A stretch of 32,317 nucleotides of DNA from Oligoflexia bacterium (GTDB lineage Bacteria; Bdellovibrionota; Bacteriovoracia; Bacteriovoracales; Bacteriovoracaceae): positions 1 through 32,317 of the forward strand of contig JADGBS010000019.1 of assembly GCA_015231325.1 (NCBI GenBank), given 5' to 3'. Under the pieces are notes generated by a model. The model saw nothing but the letters and a program-made list of their open reading frames with translations, was not told the origin of the DNA and did not search any database. Shown here in pieces: positions 23,176 through 32,306 of the stretch. The translations under genes and the position numbers were made by a program. Every line of letters starts with the position of its first letter. Positions within the stretch are counted from its first letter, which is position 1.

Positions 23176-25245
23176 TTAATCTACCCAGATAATTTCGGAG
23201 GTAGTGAATTTTTTGTAGGGGAGTTCGCTGGTGTGAAATTGTTGTTTAGTATTTCGTAGGTGCTGCACATACTTGATAAAAACATCGTGGTAGGTATATT
23301 CCGCAAAAATTTCTTTCTTGTCATCACTGACTTCTTGGAATACGCCACCGAAACCGTCTCCAAGGTAGAGTGCTAAAAAATCGTTAGATGCCACACTGTA
23401 TGTTTTTTCAGGAACCAATGGTGTTCCATCTGCCAGTGTTACTTTGATTAGTTGAACACGTCCGCTCGCTCTATTTGCCGCGTTCGCATTCATGCCCACT
23501 GATTCGCTACTAGGCCTATTTTTTTTGAGCCAAATCTTTAGCCCAGAAAAAAGGCCTGGTCCCTGGGGGGCCTTACCTACTCCTATGCGTACTAACTCTT
23601 CGATTTGTTTTCCACTAAGGGGGAGTTTTGCTAGTAAGTTTGCAAAGGGAAAGGCGCGATAAACGTCAGCAAAAGTTACTGGACCTTTGTTAAAACCTCC
23701 CCGGATACCACCAGAATTAATAACACCTATATCCGCTTTTGCGACAAAACGAAATGCATCTGCCAGCATTACTCCTAGATCTGATTCTTGATGAGATGGT
23801 TCAGATGTAAGATCGACACTCAAGTCAAAGATGATCTCCTTTGATTTTTTTTCAATCGCTTTTCTATACGTTCCCAATACTTGATCCACCTCTTTTTGGG
23901 TTTGTGCCTCTATCGCTATTTTTTCCCCTAAAAAGCGCGCGGGGATCATTTGATCTGCAATTTCTGCTTTTTTGGGATCGGGACGATAGCAGTCATTACT
24001 GCTTGCGAAAAATTTCTCACAAAATTTTATTGGGGCATGAAGTACAGTTTTTTCTGGCAGGAATTTTTTGTTTTTGTTATCGTAATATAATTCCATTTTG
24101 GAAAAATACTGGCCTTTGCTAAAGGCCTGGATAGTGGGTATCCCATGTAAAAAATGATATAACCCGGTGTGGGTATGTCCAGAAACCACTGCATCAACGC
24201 TCTGCGGTGGCAATTTATTTAGTATGGAATACAATTCTCCATCAGTTTCACCAGCATCGCAAAGAACCTTATCAGTATTGATCGTGCCCTTGTCGGAGGC
24301 GTACTTTTCTGCAGGATGACCAACTCCGCTCGAGCTTTGCTTACAATGGTGTCCCTCATGAATTAGTAACAACACAATTTGCGCTCCTAGCTCTTTCACC
24401 GCGTGCGCCCCTTTAAGAATAGCAGCATTGATATCTTCGAAGTAAAGCCCTCGAATTCTCGCGGAGATGGTTTTTTTTGTAGTGGTGGTGGTGGTGGCGG
24501 CAATGATACCTACCTTAACGCCATTTATTTCTTTCAATAGATAGGGAACTGCCCCAGGCCAGGAGATATATTTTCCAGTAGAAAGGTCCACAATGTTACC
24601 TACAACAAATGGTGCTTTGGATATTTTCACCAGTTTTCGTAGTGCCCCCTGGGCGTCTTCATTCTCTGAGGGGACGAAGTGATCAAGCGTCTCAGGACCA
24701 TAGTCAAACTCGTGATTGCCCATAGTGACTGCGTCATAATTTAGATAGTTATAAAAAGCAACAACGCTCTCTCCTTTAAAGGAATCGGAAATTAGGCTCC
24801 CCGAATACATATCTCCAGCATCTAAGAGTAATAGTTCATTGCCATATTTTTTTCGAAGAATCTTATAATACTCAGCGATGATATTTGCACCACCTACCGA
24901 GATTGCTACCTCTTTTTTGTTAGTGCCGTTTTGGTCACTATCATTGCTGGGCAAAGCATCGATTTTTATTTCTTCGATGTTTCCATCAATACTGCCATGC
25001 AAATCATTGGTGCTGGCGACGACGATCCTTTTTATGTCTGGATTTATGATTGGAGAATCAGAAGTTGTTTCCGTAGTAGGAGCGTTCCATTCTGGCTCGC
25101 TATAAACTGGTCCATTATAGGTATATGTGGCCTCTTTGTTCCTGTTTATGGGGGTTATTGCTCCCATCGGATCGAGAGGCAAAGAGGCACAACCGCTGAT
25201 GATGGTCAGTACTAATGATATTGATACCCATTTTGCTATCGTCAT
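23176..25245 (-). CDS. 5'-nucleotidase / UDP-sugar-hydrolase-like metallophosphatase lipoprotein
   Basis: Encodes 689 aa. The N-terminus ends in a lipobox, ISGC (lipidated C19). The metallophosphatase domain has the full set of two-metal motifs: STNDLHG (D81, H83), DAGDMYSGS (about 142-150), GNHEFD (176-181) and SGHTHTG. The C-terminal 5_nucleotid_C substrate domain includes ADAFRFVAKADIGVINSGGIRGGF and DVYRAFPFANLL. Such enzymes hydrolyse nucleotides or nucleotide sugars outside the cytoplasm to salvage nucleosides. This one should sit on the periplasmic face of a membrane, the inner or outer location being undetermined. A Thr run (TTTTTT at about 250-260) comes from a gtggtggtggtggtgg tract. 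It lies 13 nt downstream of the REC-PilZ gene and 5 nt upstream of ribD. Confidence 0.92.
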   Translation of the reverse strand: MTIAKWVSISLVLTIISGCASLPLDPMGAITPINRNKEATYTYNGPVYSEPEWNAPTTETTSDSPIINPDIKRIVVASTNDLHGSIDGNIEEIKIDALPSNDSDQNGTNKKEVAISVGGANIIAEYYKILRKKYGNELLLLDAGDMYSGSLISDSFKGESVVAFYNYLNYDAVTMGNHEFDYGPETLDHFVPSENEDAQGALRKLVKISKAPFVVGNIVDLSTGKYISWPGAVPYLLKEINGVKVGIIAATTTTTTKKTISARIRGLYFEDINAAILKGAHAVKELGAQIVLLLIHEGHHCKQSSSGVGHPAEKYASDKGTINTDKVLCDAGETDGELYSILNKLPPQSVDAVVSGHTHTGLYHFLHGIPTIQAFSKGQYFSKMELYYDNKNKKFLPEKTVLHAPIKFCEKFFASSNDCYRPDPKKAEIADQMIPARFLGEKIAIEAQTQKEVDQVLGTYRKAIEKKSKEIIFDLSVDLTSEPSHQESDLGVMLADAFRFVAKADIGVINSGGIRGGFNKGPVTFADVYRAFPFANLLAKLPLSGKQIEELVRIGVGKAPQGPGLFSGLKIWLKKNRPSSESVGMNANAANRASGRVQLIKVTLADGTPLVPEKTYSVASNDFLALYLGDGFGGVFQEVSDDKKEIFAEYTYHDVFIKYVQHLRNTKQQFHTSELPYKKFTTSEIIWVD

Positions 25246-25258
25246 GCACCGAGTATAA

Positions 25259-26074
25259 CTAGTTATTGGGAATAAATCGATAGGTTTTTTTTGAGTTGCA
25301 AAAATTTAAAAAATTCACGATGGATTCATCGGTAAGATTGATAAACTCTACGCCTATCCCTTTTCGTAGTTCTTTTATGATTTTTTTTCTTACCCACCTA
25401 ACTAACCCTACCCCCTCGATGATACCAATATTTTTGGATGTATCTTTGAGGCTGAATTTAATTAGTGAACCTGGTTCTGGCATTTTACATTCTTCTAGTA
25501 TCGGGGTGAAAAATCCGCCATTTCCTAAACTTAGCTTGGAAAGAACATCATTGCTGGTGACCGCAGATCCATCAAATTCGATATCGAAATTTATATGCAA
25601 ATCTTTACTGTTGAACTTTTTCTTTAACTGCGTTTTTTTGTTACAAAAATGTTCTTTTATAGAATTTGATAGTTCGTTAATATCTATGGGTTTGGTTATC
25701 AATGCCGAAGCCCCCATGTTATAGGCCTCTTCGGATGAGATATCTGAATGGCCGGTCATAAACAATATTAAAGGAACGGAGTTTATCTCTTTATCCGCAG
25801 TAATTTTTTGTAAAAGGTCAACTCCTGTACCATCGGCCATGCGAATATCGGAAAGAATAAGATCAACTTTATTTTGTTTGAAAACTTCGTAGGCCTCATT
25901 TCCTCCTGATGCAACCATAATCTTATAGCCATGTTCTTCTAATTCACTAGTAAAGATCAAAGAGATATCTGGTTCATCATCAACAACAAGTATTGTCTTT
26001 GTTTGAGGATCAATACTGGCGGAATTATTCGCAGAGTCATCGGATGAGTTATTGACGTTTTTCTGTTTATTCAT
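25259..26074 (-). CDS. Response regulator with C-terminal PilZ-like domain
   Basis: Encodes 271 aa with GAGGGA 8 nt before ATG. After a Ser/Asn-rich start, residues about 26-133 form an intact receiver: acidic pair D32/D33, phosphoacceptor D76 (LILSDIRM), T107 (FMTGHS) and K128 (ITKPI). Residues about 145-265 resemble the PilZ-like domain common in myxobacteria and relatives (LSLGNGGFFTPI, PEPGSLIKFSL, VGLVRWVR, GIGVEFINL), but the RxxxR part of the c-di-GMP site is not evident, so nucleotide binding is unproven. It lies 43 nt downstream of the HD-like gene and 13 nt upstream of the nucleotidase gene, so the four minus-strand genes may be co-transcribed. Its cognate kinase is not adjacent. 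Confidence 0.87.
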   Translation of the reverse strand: MNKQKNVNNSSDDSANNSASIDPQTKTILVVDDEPDISLIFTSELEEHGYKIMVASGGNEAYEVFKQNKVDLILSDIRMADGTGVDLLQKITADKEINSVPLILFMTGHSDISSEEAYNMGASALITKPIDINELSNSIKEHFCNKKTQLKKKFNSKDLHINFDIEFDGSAVTSNDVLSKLSLGNGGFFTPILEECKMPEPGSLIKFSLKDTSKNIGIIEGVGLVRWVRKKIIKELRKGIGVEFINLTDESIVNFLNFCNSKKTYRFIPNN

Positions 26075-26117
26075 CGTTTGTATCCCTCATTTATTAGTTT
26101 TATTTTTTACTCAGTAA

Positions 26118-27494
26118 CTACGTAGCTATCTTAACTAGCATCTCTACCATTTTTTTATAGGAGTGGCGGTGGAATTTTTCTGCAATCCCTGATAACACTG
26201 CTTCTTTATCAAAGGGCGTTTTCTCGATCAAACGTGATCTTAAAATATTAATGGTGTAATCTTCAGCTATCACGATAACTTTCGCCAGAGGGGAGATATC
26301 ATCTTTATATTCAGTAGCAAAACCGACACCAGAAGTGGTTCCGTGATGTTGCTTAATGATAATATCCGATCCGATGGGGATTTGTTTAAATGAAGATACA
26401 AGTTCGGCCGCCATTCGTGCATGATTGAGAACAATTTCCTTTTCATCTCCACTTAGTGTCGGATTAAAATACAGTTCTTCTTCTGTCATGATTTCTGGAT
26501 GTTTGTCGAATATTGGTGAAAGATATATGTCGTGAAAAAACAACACGAAGCTAATTTTTTCCGCGTGTTCATCTGTTCCCCAAGGCATTTTTTTAATTAA
26601 TTCTGAAGCAATGTAGGATGCAAGGATTGAATGCAAATAAACGTACTTAGTTTTATTATGGAGCAATGTTGAAAGTATGCTACTAAACTGTGGAGTATCC
26701 TTAATGATTTTGTTGATGGAACTAGCACAAACCTTAGAGATTTTCACCACTTCTTCGGAGGCACTCTTATTTTCAAAGATTTGGTTATAAACTAGGTCGG
26801 CCCCTTGTTCAGTCAGTTCCATACGATCAGAATTAGAGAGGTCGCCATTTTCCAATTGAGAAACGATGATTCCGGAGATCTGGTTGATAAATTTCAACCT
26901 TTCTGCAGAGGGAATATAAAGGTGTGTTACTCCCTCAGCGCTATAGTTGTTGATTTTTTCTCCCAAGGTTGAATTTTTTTCTATGATCCTAATATATTCG
27001 TTCTCGAAATTTCCTTTTACAACCCGATAAAAGATATCACTGTCACTGTTTTTGAAATGAGAAAAAAGTTTGATTGGAATAGGAAAAAAATCAGGCATGG
27101 GTAGTGAAACCATATATTGCGAGGAAATCTCCAGTATTTTGGCCACCGATCTCACTAAGTCGCGAATGTTGTAAATAGATGGCAACATGATGATATCTTC
27201 GACAGAAGCGTTCTGTTTGTTCTCTTTATTTTGTTCACTCAAATCACCCAGAACAATCAAAGGTATACGTAATTTACGTTTTTTTAGATAGCTCTGCAAA
27301 TTTTTAGCGATGGCCTCTTTGTTGATTTTGGCAAAACAGATGATAAGGTCAACATTAGGGTTTTGCTCCAATAGATTAATGGTGTCGATTAGATTTTTCT
27401 TGACGGTGATATTGGTGGCGACGTAAGCATAAAGGTTTACTGAGTAGATGTCATTGATCACTTCATTATCGGATACGAGTATTGCTTGCCCCAT
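26118..27494 (-). CDS. Pseudo-receiver / degenerate HD-GYP-like signalling protein
   Basis: Encodes 458 aa. The N-terminal ~120 residues have the strand-helix rhythm of a receiver (AILVSDN, VDLIICFA, IPLIVLGD, IIMLPSI) but lack the conserved Asp and Lys set. A middle domain (about 125-215) matches the region often found before HD domains in such proteins (FFPIPIKLFSHF, YSAEGVTHLYIPSAE). The C-terminal part keeps HD-type metal-site landmarks: H288, HD at 321-322, NHARMAAELV (H358) and KQHHGTTSGVGF (H383-H384). HD-GYP enzymes break down c-di-GMP; here GYP is not conserved (GVGF), so activity is doubtful and it may be a sensor or effector. It is the first gene of the run ending at ribD and is paired with the PilZ-like regulator. 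Confidence 0.8.
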   Translation of the reverse strand: MGQAILVSDNEVINDIYSVNLYAYVATNITVKKNLIDTINLLEQNPNVDLIICFAKINKEAIAKNLQSYLKKRKLRIPLIVLGDLSEQNKENKQNASVEDIIMLPSIYNIRDLVRSVAKILEISSQYMVSLPMPDFFPIPIKLFSHFKNSDSDIFYRVVKGNFENEYIRIIEKNSTLGEKINNYSAEGVTHLYIPSAERLKFINQISGIIVSQLENGDLSNSDRMELTEQGADLVYNQIFENKSASEEVVKISKVCASSINKIIKDTPQFSSILSTLLHNKTKYVYLHSILASYIASELIKKMPWGTDEHAEKISFVLFFHDIYLSPIFDKHPEIMTEEELYFNPTLSGDEKEIVLNHARMAAELVSSFKQIPIGSDIIIKQHHGTTSGVGFATEYKDDISPLAKVIVIAEDYTINILRSRLIEKTPFDKEAVLSGIAEKFHRHSYKKMVEMLVKIAT

Positions 27495-27638
27495 AATTTT
27501 TTTCGCCGGTTATTCTCTTTTGGTACTATATTCTTCCTGCCCGTAACAATTATGTGGAAGACTATATAACGAAATGTTAACATCGTTTTTATGTAAAATA
27601 AATATGGTCTTAAAAATACGGAATTAAATCTATTACAG

Positions 27639-28610
27639 TCAATATCCAGCTTCTGTGACCAAGTGTTCAGGTTTCTTTCCAGTGATTATGTCAACAATTG
27701 ATTTCGCTGCTCCATATTCCATTAAATAGCGTCCTTCTCTGGTACATGAACCCATATGGGCACTGAATATCATGTTGGGAAATTGTGCTAGTAGAGAATT
27801 TTTTTGTAGATTATATGGTTCTTCGCAAAAAACATCTAGTGCTGCTCCCCTGAGATGTCCTGATCTCATAACTTCCGCAAGTGCGAGTTCATTTATGATT
27901 CCTCCTCTTGAGGTATTGATCAGAAAAGATCCATGTCTCATTGCGGATAGTTGTTGATAATCTAGGTAGTTGATGGTTTTGCTATATAGCGGAATATGCA
28001 TAGTCAAAAAGTCAGAATTAGCAATAATCTCTTCTTTGCTGACAAGTATAAGATTGTTGCTATTTATAAATGAATGGTTGGGAAGGATATCGTGTGTCAA
28101 TATTTTCATTCCAAAGGGAGCGGCCAATTGTGCCACCAAGCGTCCGATTCTTCCCAAACCAACTATCCCCAACGTTTTTCCTTCTAGAATAACTCCAGTA
28201 TAACGTTGCCACTTTCCAAGTTTTATCTGTTGATCGGCAAAAGTGAGGTATCTTGCTAGATCAATGATCATTCCCATAGTAAGTTCTGCTACTGAGCGAG
28301 AAGGGGCATCCGGGGTATAAGTTACTTTGATGCCTTTAGCGTTGGTATAATCAAAATCAACATTATCCAGTCCAATACCTACTCGAGCGATTATTTTAAG
28401 TTTAGGTGCATGTTCTAATAGAGGTTGATCTAGTTTTTCCACCCCCGCGATTAGGGCATCTGCATTTTTGATCATGTTAATTAATTCGGTACGTGAGAAT
28501 TTGGCCTTCTGGGAATTTCGAATAACCTCACATCCATGATGTTGGAGAATCTCTATTGGTTGAAGGTTATATTCCGCAAAGGGGTGGGTTGTAACTAAGA
28601 CTTTAAACAT
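27639..28610 (-). CDS. D-2-hydroxyacid dehydrogenase (phosphoglycerate-dehydrogenase-like)
   Basis: Encodes 323 aa from ATG 28610 (AAGGA 10 nt upstream); a TTG at 28634 is in frame but less likely. It is an NAD-dependent oxidoreductase with the family's full signature: VGIGLDNVD, the Rossmann motif GLGRIG (151-156), NTSRGG (R235), ALDVFCEEPY (E264) and SAHMGS (H285). The substrate could be 3-phosphoglycerate (serine synthesis) or another 2-hydroxyacid. It has no C-terminal ACT domain, so it matches the short form of such enzymes, and no other serine genes are near. It lies 17-40 nt downstream of gltX, on the same strand. Confidence 0.88.
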   Translation of the reverse strand: MFKVLVTTHPFAEYNLQPIEILQHHGCEVIRNSQKAKFSRTELINMIKNADALIAGVEKLDQPLLEHAPKLKIIARVGIGLDNVDFDYTNAKGIKVTYTPDAPSRSVAELTMGMIIDLARYLTFADQQIKLGKWQRYTGVILEGKTLGIVGLGRIGRLVAQLAAPFGMKILTHDILPNHSFINSNNLILVSKEEIIANSDFLTMHIPLYSKTINYLDYQQLSAMRHGSFLINTSRGGIINELALAEVMRSGHLRGAALDVFCEEPYNLQKNSLLAQFPNMIFSAHMGSCTREGRYLMEYGAAKSIVDIITGKKPEHLVTEAGY

Positions 28611-28650
28611 TGTAAGTAAATCCTTTTCGGTCAATACTCTTGATCAATAT

Positions 28651-30093
28651 TTATTTGGCATAAAAACCATGAATTTGTTCTAATCGTGATTTGACCACAT
28701 CGACAGGTGTAAGCGCGATCATAGTTTTAAGATCGGGACCAGCGGCCCTAGCAGTGACCGCTGCGCGCAGACCTAAAAACAGCGGTGATCCTTTGATCTT
28801 AAACTTTTCTTTAACTGTGGTGATAATATTTTCAACTTCTGAGGGTAGGGGAGGCGTGCCAATATTTTTATATACCTCTTGTAAGTAGGAGACTATTTTA
28901 GGTGTGGCATCATGTTCAAGAATCATTTTGAGCTCAGGTGTAAAATTCACTTGAGGATTAAATAACCATTCTAAACAGTGGTTTATCTCTCGATAAAGTT
29001 CAATTTGTTTTTTTAGCAGAGAAATTGCTGTAAGTTGCCACTCATTATTTTGTTGATAAAATTGATGATTTTCAGGAATATATTTTTTTACTTCGGCGAG
29101 CACCATGTCGTCATTTTGTAGATGCAAGTGTTGTCCATTTACCCACTTCAATTTTGCAGGGTCTAAGACTGCTGGCGATTTAGAAAAGCGATCTAGAGAA
29201 AATACTGAAATTAATTCCTGGATGTTGTATATATCTTTTTCTTGAGGGTGGGACCAACCTAGTTGTACAAGGTAATTTACTAACGCCTCTGGAATTACGC
29301 CCTCTTTGCGATAGTAGTCTACTGAAGTATCCCCGCGACGTTTGGAAAGTTTCTGTCTATCCTCTCCCACGATCAAAGAGACGTGGCCAAAGAATGGAGG
29401 AGTGACCGCAAATGACTCATATATCATTAATTGTCTGAGGGTGTTGGGGAGGTGTTCTTCTGCTCGAATAACGTGAGATATTTTCATCAAATAGTCGTCA
29501 ATCACGCAGCAGTAGTTGTAAACAGGCAGGCCATCAGATCGCAGGATAATAAAGTCGCCAACCATATCCTCGGGGAAAGTTATTTCACCTCGTACCAGAT
29601 CACGAAAGGAATATGCTTTCTTATATGCTTTAAAGCGAATAGCAGCTCGTTCTCCTTGTTCGATGCGCCGGATGGCCTCTTCCAGAGAAAGATTGCGACA
29701 AGTTCCGTCGTAATGAGGAGCGAGATTCTGTTTTTCCAACGCCTCTTTCTTGCGTTCCAACTCAGTTTCGCTGCAAAAACAGTAATAGGCATTGCCTTTG
29801 TTGATTAAGACTTTTGCATATTCAGAATAGATATTTAAACGCTCTGATTGACGATATGGACCGTATTCACCTTTGCCTGGTCCTTCGTCATAATCGACAC
29901 CTAACCAGTGTAAGTCGTTTATTTGCGACTCTTCAAATTCCCTCTTACTTCTGCTTTGATCGGTATCTTCAATTCTTAAAATAAAACTACCATTGCAGGC
30001 ACGGGCCCAAAGGTAACAGTACAGGGCAGTGCGTGCACCACCGATATGCAAATAACCAGTGGGACTGGGAGCAAAACGTACTCGGCAACTCAT
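28651..30093 (-). CDS. gltX: Glutamyl-tRNA synthetase
   Basis: Encodes 480 aa from ATG 30093, with AGAGGAA 6 nt upstream; an in-frame GTG six bases earlier touches that site. It charges tRNA-Glu (and, in bacteria lacking GlnRS, tRNA-Gln). Class I signatures are intact: RFAPSPTGYLHIGGAR with the HIGH-equivalent HIGG at 16-19, RIEDTDQSR, and KLSKRRG (248-254). A CFC...YDGTC arrangement (about 105-132) corresponds to the zinc-binding insert of many bacterial GluRS. Length is normal. The leader between the CarD-family gene and gltX contains a 13-bp tandem repeat. Confidence 0.95.
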   Translation of the reverse strand: MSCRVRFAPSPTGYLHIGGARTALYCYLWARACNGSFILRIEDTDQSRSKREFEESQINDLHWLGVDYDEGPGKGEYGPYRQSERLNIYSEYAKVLINKGNAYYCFCSETELERKKEALEKQNLAPHYDGTCRNLSLEEAIRRIEQGERAAIRFKAYKKAYSFRDLVRGEITFPEDMVGDFIILRSDGLPVYNYCCVIDDYLMKISHVIRAEEHLPNTLRQLMIYESFAVTPPFFGHVSLIVGEDRQKLSKRRGDTSVDYYRKEGVIPEALVNYLVQLGWSHPQEKDIYNIQELISVFSLDRFSKSPAVLDPAKLKWVNGQHLHLQNDDMVLAEVKKYIPENHQFYQQNNEWQLTAISLLKKQIELYREINHCLEWLFNPQVNFTPELKMILEHDATPKIVSYLQEVYKNIGTPPLPSEVENIITTVKEKFKIKGSPLFLGLRAAVTARAAGPDLKTMIALTPVDVVKSRLEQIHGFYAK

Positions 30094-30107
30094 GGTCACT
30101 TCCTCTC

Positions 30108-30146
30108 ATTGCTACATATTATTGCTACGTATTATCGCTACTTACT
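30108..30146. repeat. 13-bp tandem repeat x3 upstream of gltX
   Basis: attgctacatatt, attgctacgtatt and atcgctacttact are adjacent. They lie just upstream of the gltX ribosome site, between the CarD-family gene and gltX. The unit length is not a multiple of three. Confidence 0.75.
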
Positions 30147-30177
30147 TTAGTATTTATTTCACAATTTACTATTTTAT

Positions 30178-30657
30178 CTAATTTATGGAGAAACAGGCTT
30201 CGATTTGGTTGGAGATTGCTTGTTTTTCGTTGCCTTTAGAGAGGGCGATCTCCTGAACAAGCAATTCTTTGCAGTGATTTAGCATTTTTTTCTCACCAAA
30301 GCTTAACCCTTTTCTATGACGAAGCAAAAAGAGGGAACGTAAAACATCCGCAATTTCCATCAACGATCCAGTTTTAATTTTTTCCATATAATCCCGATAA
30401 CGGCGATTCCAAGTAGAAGTGTCGACCTCCACATTGTGATTAGATAGCAAGGTAAATACTTTAGTTATTTCAATTTCGCCGGCCAGCCGACGGATTCCGC
30501 TTTTGTTGTCAGTAGGAACCATTATTTTCAGACCGTTGTTGGTAAGTTTGATTATATAGAACACCTTGGTGTCATCCCCCACCTGCTTCTCTTCTATGTC
30601 GCAAATTTGGCCGACCCCATGGCCGGGACATACGGCAAAATCTCCAATTGCAAACAT
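30178..30657 (-). CDS. CarD/CdnL-family RNA polymerase-binding regulator
   Basis: Encodes 159 aa; GGAGG lies 8 nt before ATG. CarD/CdnL proteins bind the RNA polymerase beta subunit and stabilise open promoter complexes, affecting rRNA and growth genes. The N-terminal RNAP-interaction domain (FAIGDFAVCPGHGVGQI, then FYIIKL and LKIMVPTDN) is followed by a helical C-terminal domain (WNRRYRDYMEKIKTG, ADVLRSLFLLR, LSFGEKKMLNHCKELL), and both fit the family. The length matches. A 224-bp upstream region separates it from ndk, so it probably has its own promoter. CdnL and CarD-like paralogues cannot be told apart here. Confidence 0.9.
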   Translation of the reverse strand: MFAIGDFAVCPGHGVGQICDIEEKQVGDDTKVFYIIKLTNNGLKIMVPTDNKSGIRRLAGEIEITKVFTLLSNHNVEVDTSTWNRRYRDYMEKIKTGSLMEIADVLRSLFLLRHRKGLSFGEKKMLNHCKELLVQEIALSKGNEKQAISNQIEACFSIN

Positions 30658-30701
30658 ACGCTTGGCCTCCGATCTTTTCGATCTTTCGTTAAATTCAGGG
30701 T

Positions 30702-30733
30702 AGTATATTCACAAAAATTCTGAGATTTGGCAA
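30702..30733 (-). promoter_or_regulatory. Possible promoter for the CarD-family gene
   Basis: On the minus strand TTGCCA and TATACT are separated by 20 nt, longer than the usual 17, about 45 nt upstream of the start codon. The -10 matches well, the spacing does not, so this is tentative. Confidence 0.25.
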
Positions 30734-30881
30734 GGTCAAACGACGACTCCTACGTCAATTACTCAAAACTTATTCTTCCTGAATCCTGCTGACGCGTAAA
30801 AAACTCTCAATAATCCCGTGCGCATGGGTTCCCCAAAATGGCCCAATAGCAAATAGCTATCAAACAGCTACCAGACGTTAA

Positions 30882-31310
30882 TCAAAAGCGGTTATACAGC
30901 TCTTCGGGGGTGAAAAAGTAGGAAATTTCTCTTTCTGCAGAGGGAATGGAATCGGAGCCGTGTACAGCGTTGGCCTCCATAGAACGTGCGTATAGTCCTC
31001 GCAAAGTGTTAGGAGCGGCATCAACAGGATTGGTTGCTCCCATGATTTTGCGGTTTTTGGTTACTGCATCTTCGCCTTCCAATACCATTAGAACAATCAC
31101 CCCTGAGGTCATAAAAGTGACCAGAGAGGAGAAAAAGGGACGTTCTTTATGTTCAATATAAAAACCTTCTGCTTTTTCCTTTGTAAGGACCGCCATCTTT
31201 ATAGCGGAGATTCTCAAACCCTCTTTCTCATAACGCGCAATAATATTTCCAATATTATTGTCTGATACAGCATTGGGTTTTATTATACACAGTGTTTTCT
31301 CTTTTTGCAT
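30882..31310 (-). CDS. ndk: Nucleoside diphosphate kinase
   Basis: Encodes 142 aa, the normal length, with GAGGAG 5 nt before ATG. It transfers the gamma phosphate from ATP to other NDPs through a phosphohistidine. Motifs are intact: [10 protein letters not shown] near the N-terminus, [14 protein letters not shown], and the active-site block NAVHGSDS with H117. It lies 59 nt downstream of sucD on the same strand, an order in which succinyl-CoA synthetase and Ndk are linked in many bacteria, consistent with their cooperation in nucleotide phosphorylation. Confidence 0.97.
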   Translation of the reverse strand: MQKEKTLCIIKPNAVSDNNIGNIIARYEKEGLRISAIKMAVLTKEKAEGFYIEHKERPFFSSLVTFMTSGVIVLMVLEGEDAVTKNRKIMGATNPVDAAPNTLRGLYARSMEANAVHGSDSIPSAEREISYFFTPEELYNRF

Positions 31311-31369
31311 GCAAACTCCTCAGTTGTCTTTCTCACTCATTTCCCGTGCTATTGAACCTCAGTGTGCAT

Positions 31370-32263
31370 TCAGCGCGCATTAGGAAGCGACAAATTTTTC
31401 AAAACCGCTTCCATCTCTTTACCAAGTTTTGCCGGAGAGCGCACCACTTTAATCCCATTCTCTTCCAATATTTTGAATTTGGCCTCTGCAGTATCGTCTC
31501 CGCCAGAGATAATTGCACCGGCATGTCCCATCCTTTTGCCGGATGGGGCGGTAGAACCAGCAATAAAGCCTATAACTGGTTTACTCATATTTTTCTTAAT
31601 CCATTTTGCTGCTTCGATCTCGGCGCTGCCGCCAATCTCCCCTATCATGATAACACCATCGGTGCCATGATCCTTCTCAAAAAGCTCGAGTAGATCAATA
31701 AAATTCATCCCATGTATAGGGTCGCCACCGATGCCAATGCAGGTGGACTGCCCTACTTCCCTCTGGGTTAGTTGATAGACTGCCTCATAAGTGAGGGTTC
31801 CTGAGCGTGAGATCACTCCTACACGACCGGGCATATGAATATGTCCGGGCATAATACCAATTTTGCACTCCCCTGGAGTTATAATTCCTGGACAATTGGG
31901 GCCGATCAAGCGGGACTTGGATTTTTTCAGAACGTCCTTGACTTTTAACATTTGACTAATGGGTATACCTTCTGTGATGCAGACGATTAGGGGTATCTTT
32001 TCGTCAATGCATTCGAGAATGCAATCGGCAGCCGCAACTGGCGGAACTAATATCATGGCAGCATTGGCACCAGTTTTACTTACCGCAGAATACACGGTAT
32101 TAAAAACGGGATGGCCTTCATGAATTTTCCCCCCTTTTCCAGGGGTGACGCCGCCAACGAAGTTAGTACCGTAATCACGAGACTGTAACGAATGAAAAGT
32201 CCCTTGTTTACCAGTATAACCAATAGTAATTAGCTTGGTTTCTCTATTCACTAAAATACTCAT
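31370..32263 (-). CDS. sucD: Succinyl-CoA synthetase alpha subunit
   Basis: Encodes 297 aa with AAGGAG 9 nt before ATG. With SucB-partner subunit SucC it makes succinate and ATP or GTP from succinyl-CoA in the TCA cycle. The CoA-binding domain starts [36 protein letters not shown] (split: [14 protein letters not shown]) and the active-site loop [10 protein letters not shown] with the phosphorylated H247 are conserved. The beta-subunit gene sucC would be expected immediately upstream, beyond the right window edge. It is followed by ndk. Confidence 0.97.
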   Translation of the reverse strand: MSILVNRETKLITIGYTGKQGTFHSLQSRDYGTNFVGGVTPGKGGKIHEGHPVFNTVYSAVSKTGANAAMILVPPVAAADCILECIDEKIPLIVCITEGIPISQMLKVKDVLKKSKSRLIGPNCPGIITPGECKIGIMPGHIHMPGRVGVISRSGTLTYEAVYQLTQREVGQSTCIGIGGDPIHGMNFIDLLELFEKDHGTDGVIMIGEIGGSAEIEAAKWIKKNMSKPVIGFIAGSTAPSGKRMGHAGAIISGGDDTAEAKFKILEENGIKVVRSPAKLGKEMEAVLKNLSLPNAR

Positions 32264-32282
32264 AATTGGTGTCTCCTTATAC

Positions 32283-32306
32283 TCTGAATATTCTGAATAT
32301 TCTGAA
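32283..32306. repeat. 9-bp tandem repeat upstream of sucD
   Basis: tctgaatat occurs at 32283 and 32292, then partially at 32301, close to the sucD ribosome site. Each unit contains the palindrome GAATATTC across its junction. It probably lies in the sucC-sucD gap. Confidence 0.75.

Noticed and set aside
30824-30837. CCCGTGCGCATGGG inverted repeat downstream of ndk as a terminator
   Set aside because: It is symmetric around TGCGCA with no room for a loop, and has no following T-run on the minus strand; it could be a binding site but evidence is too thin.
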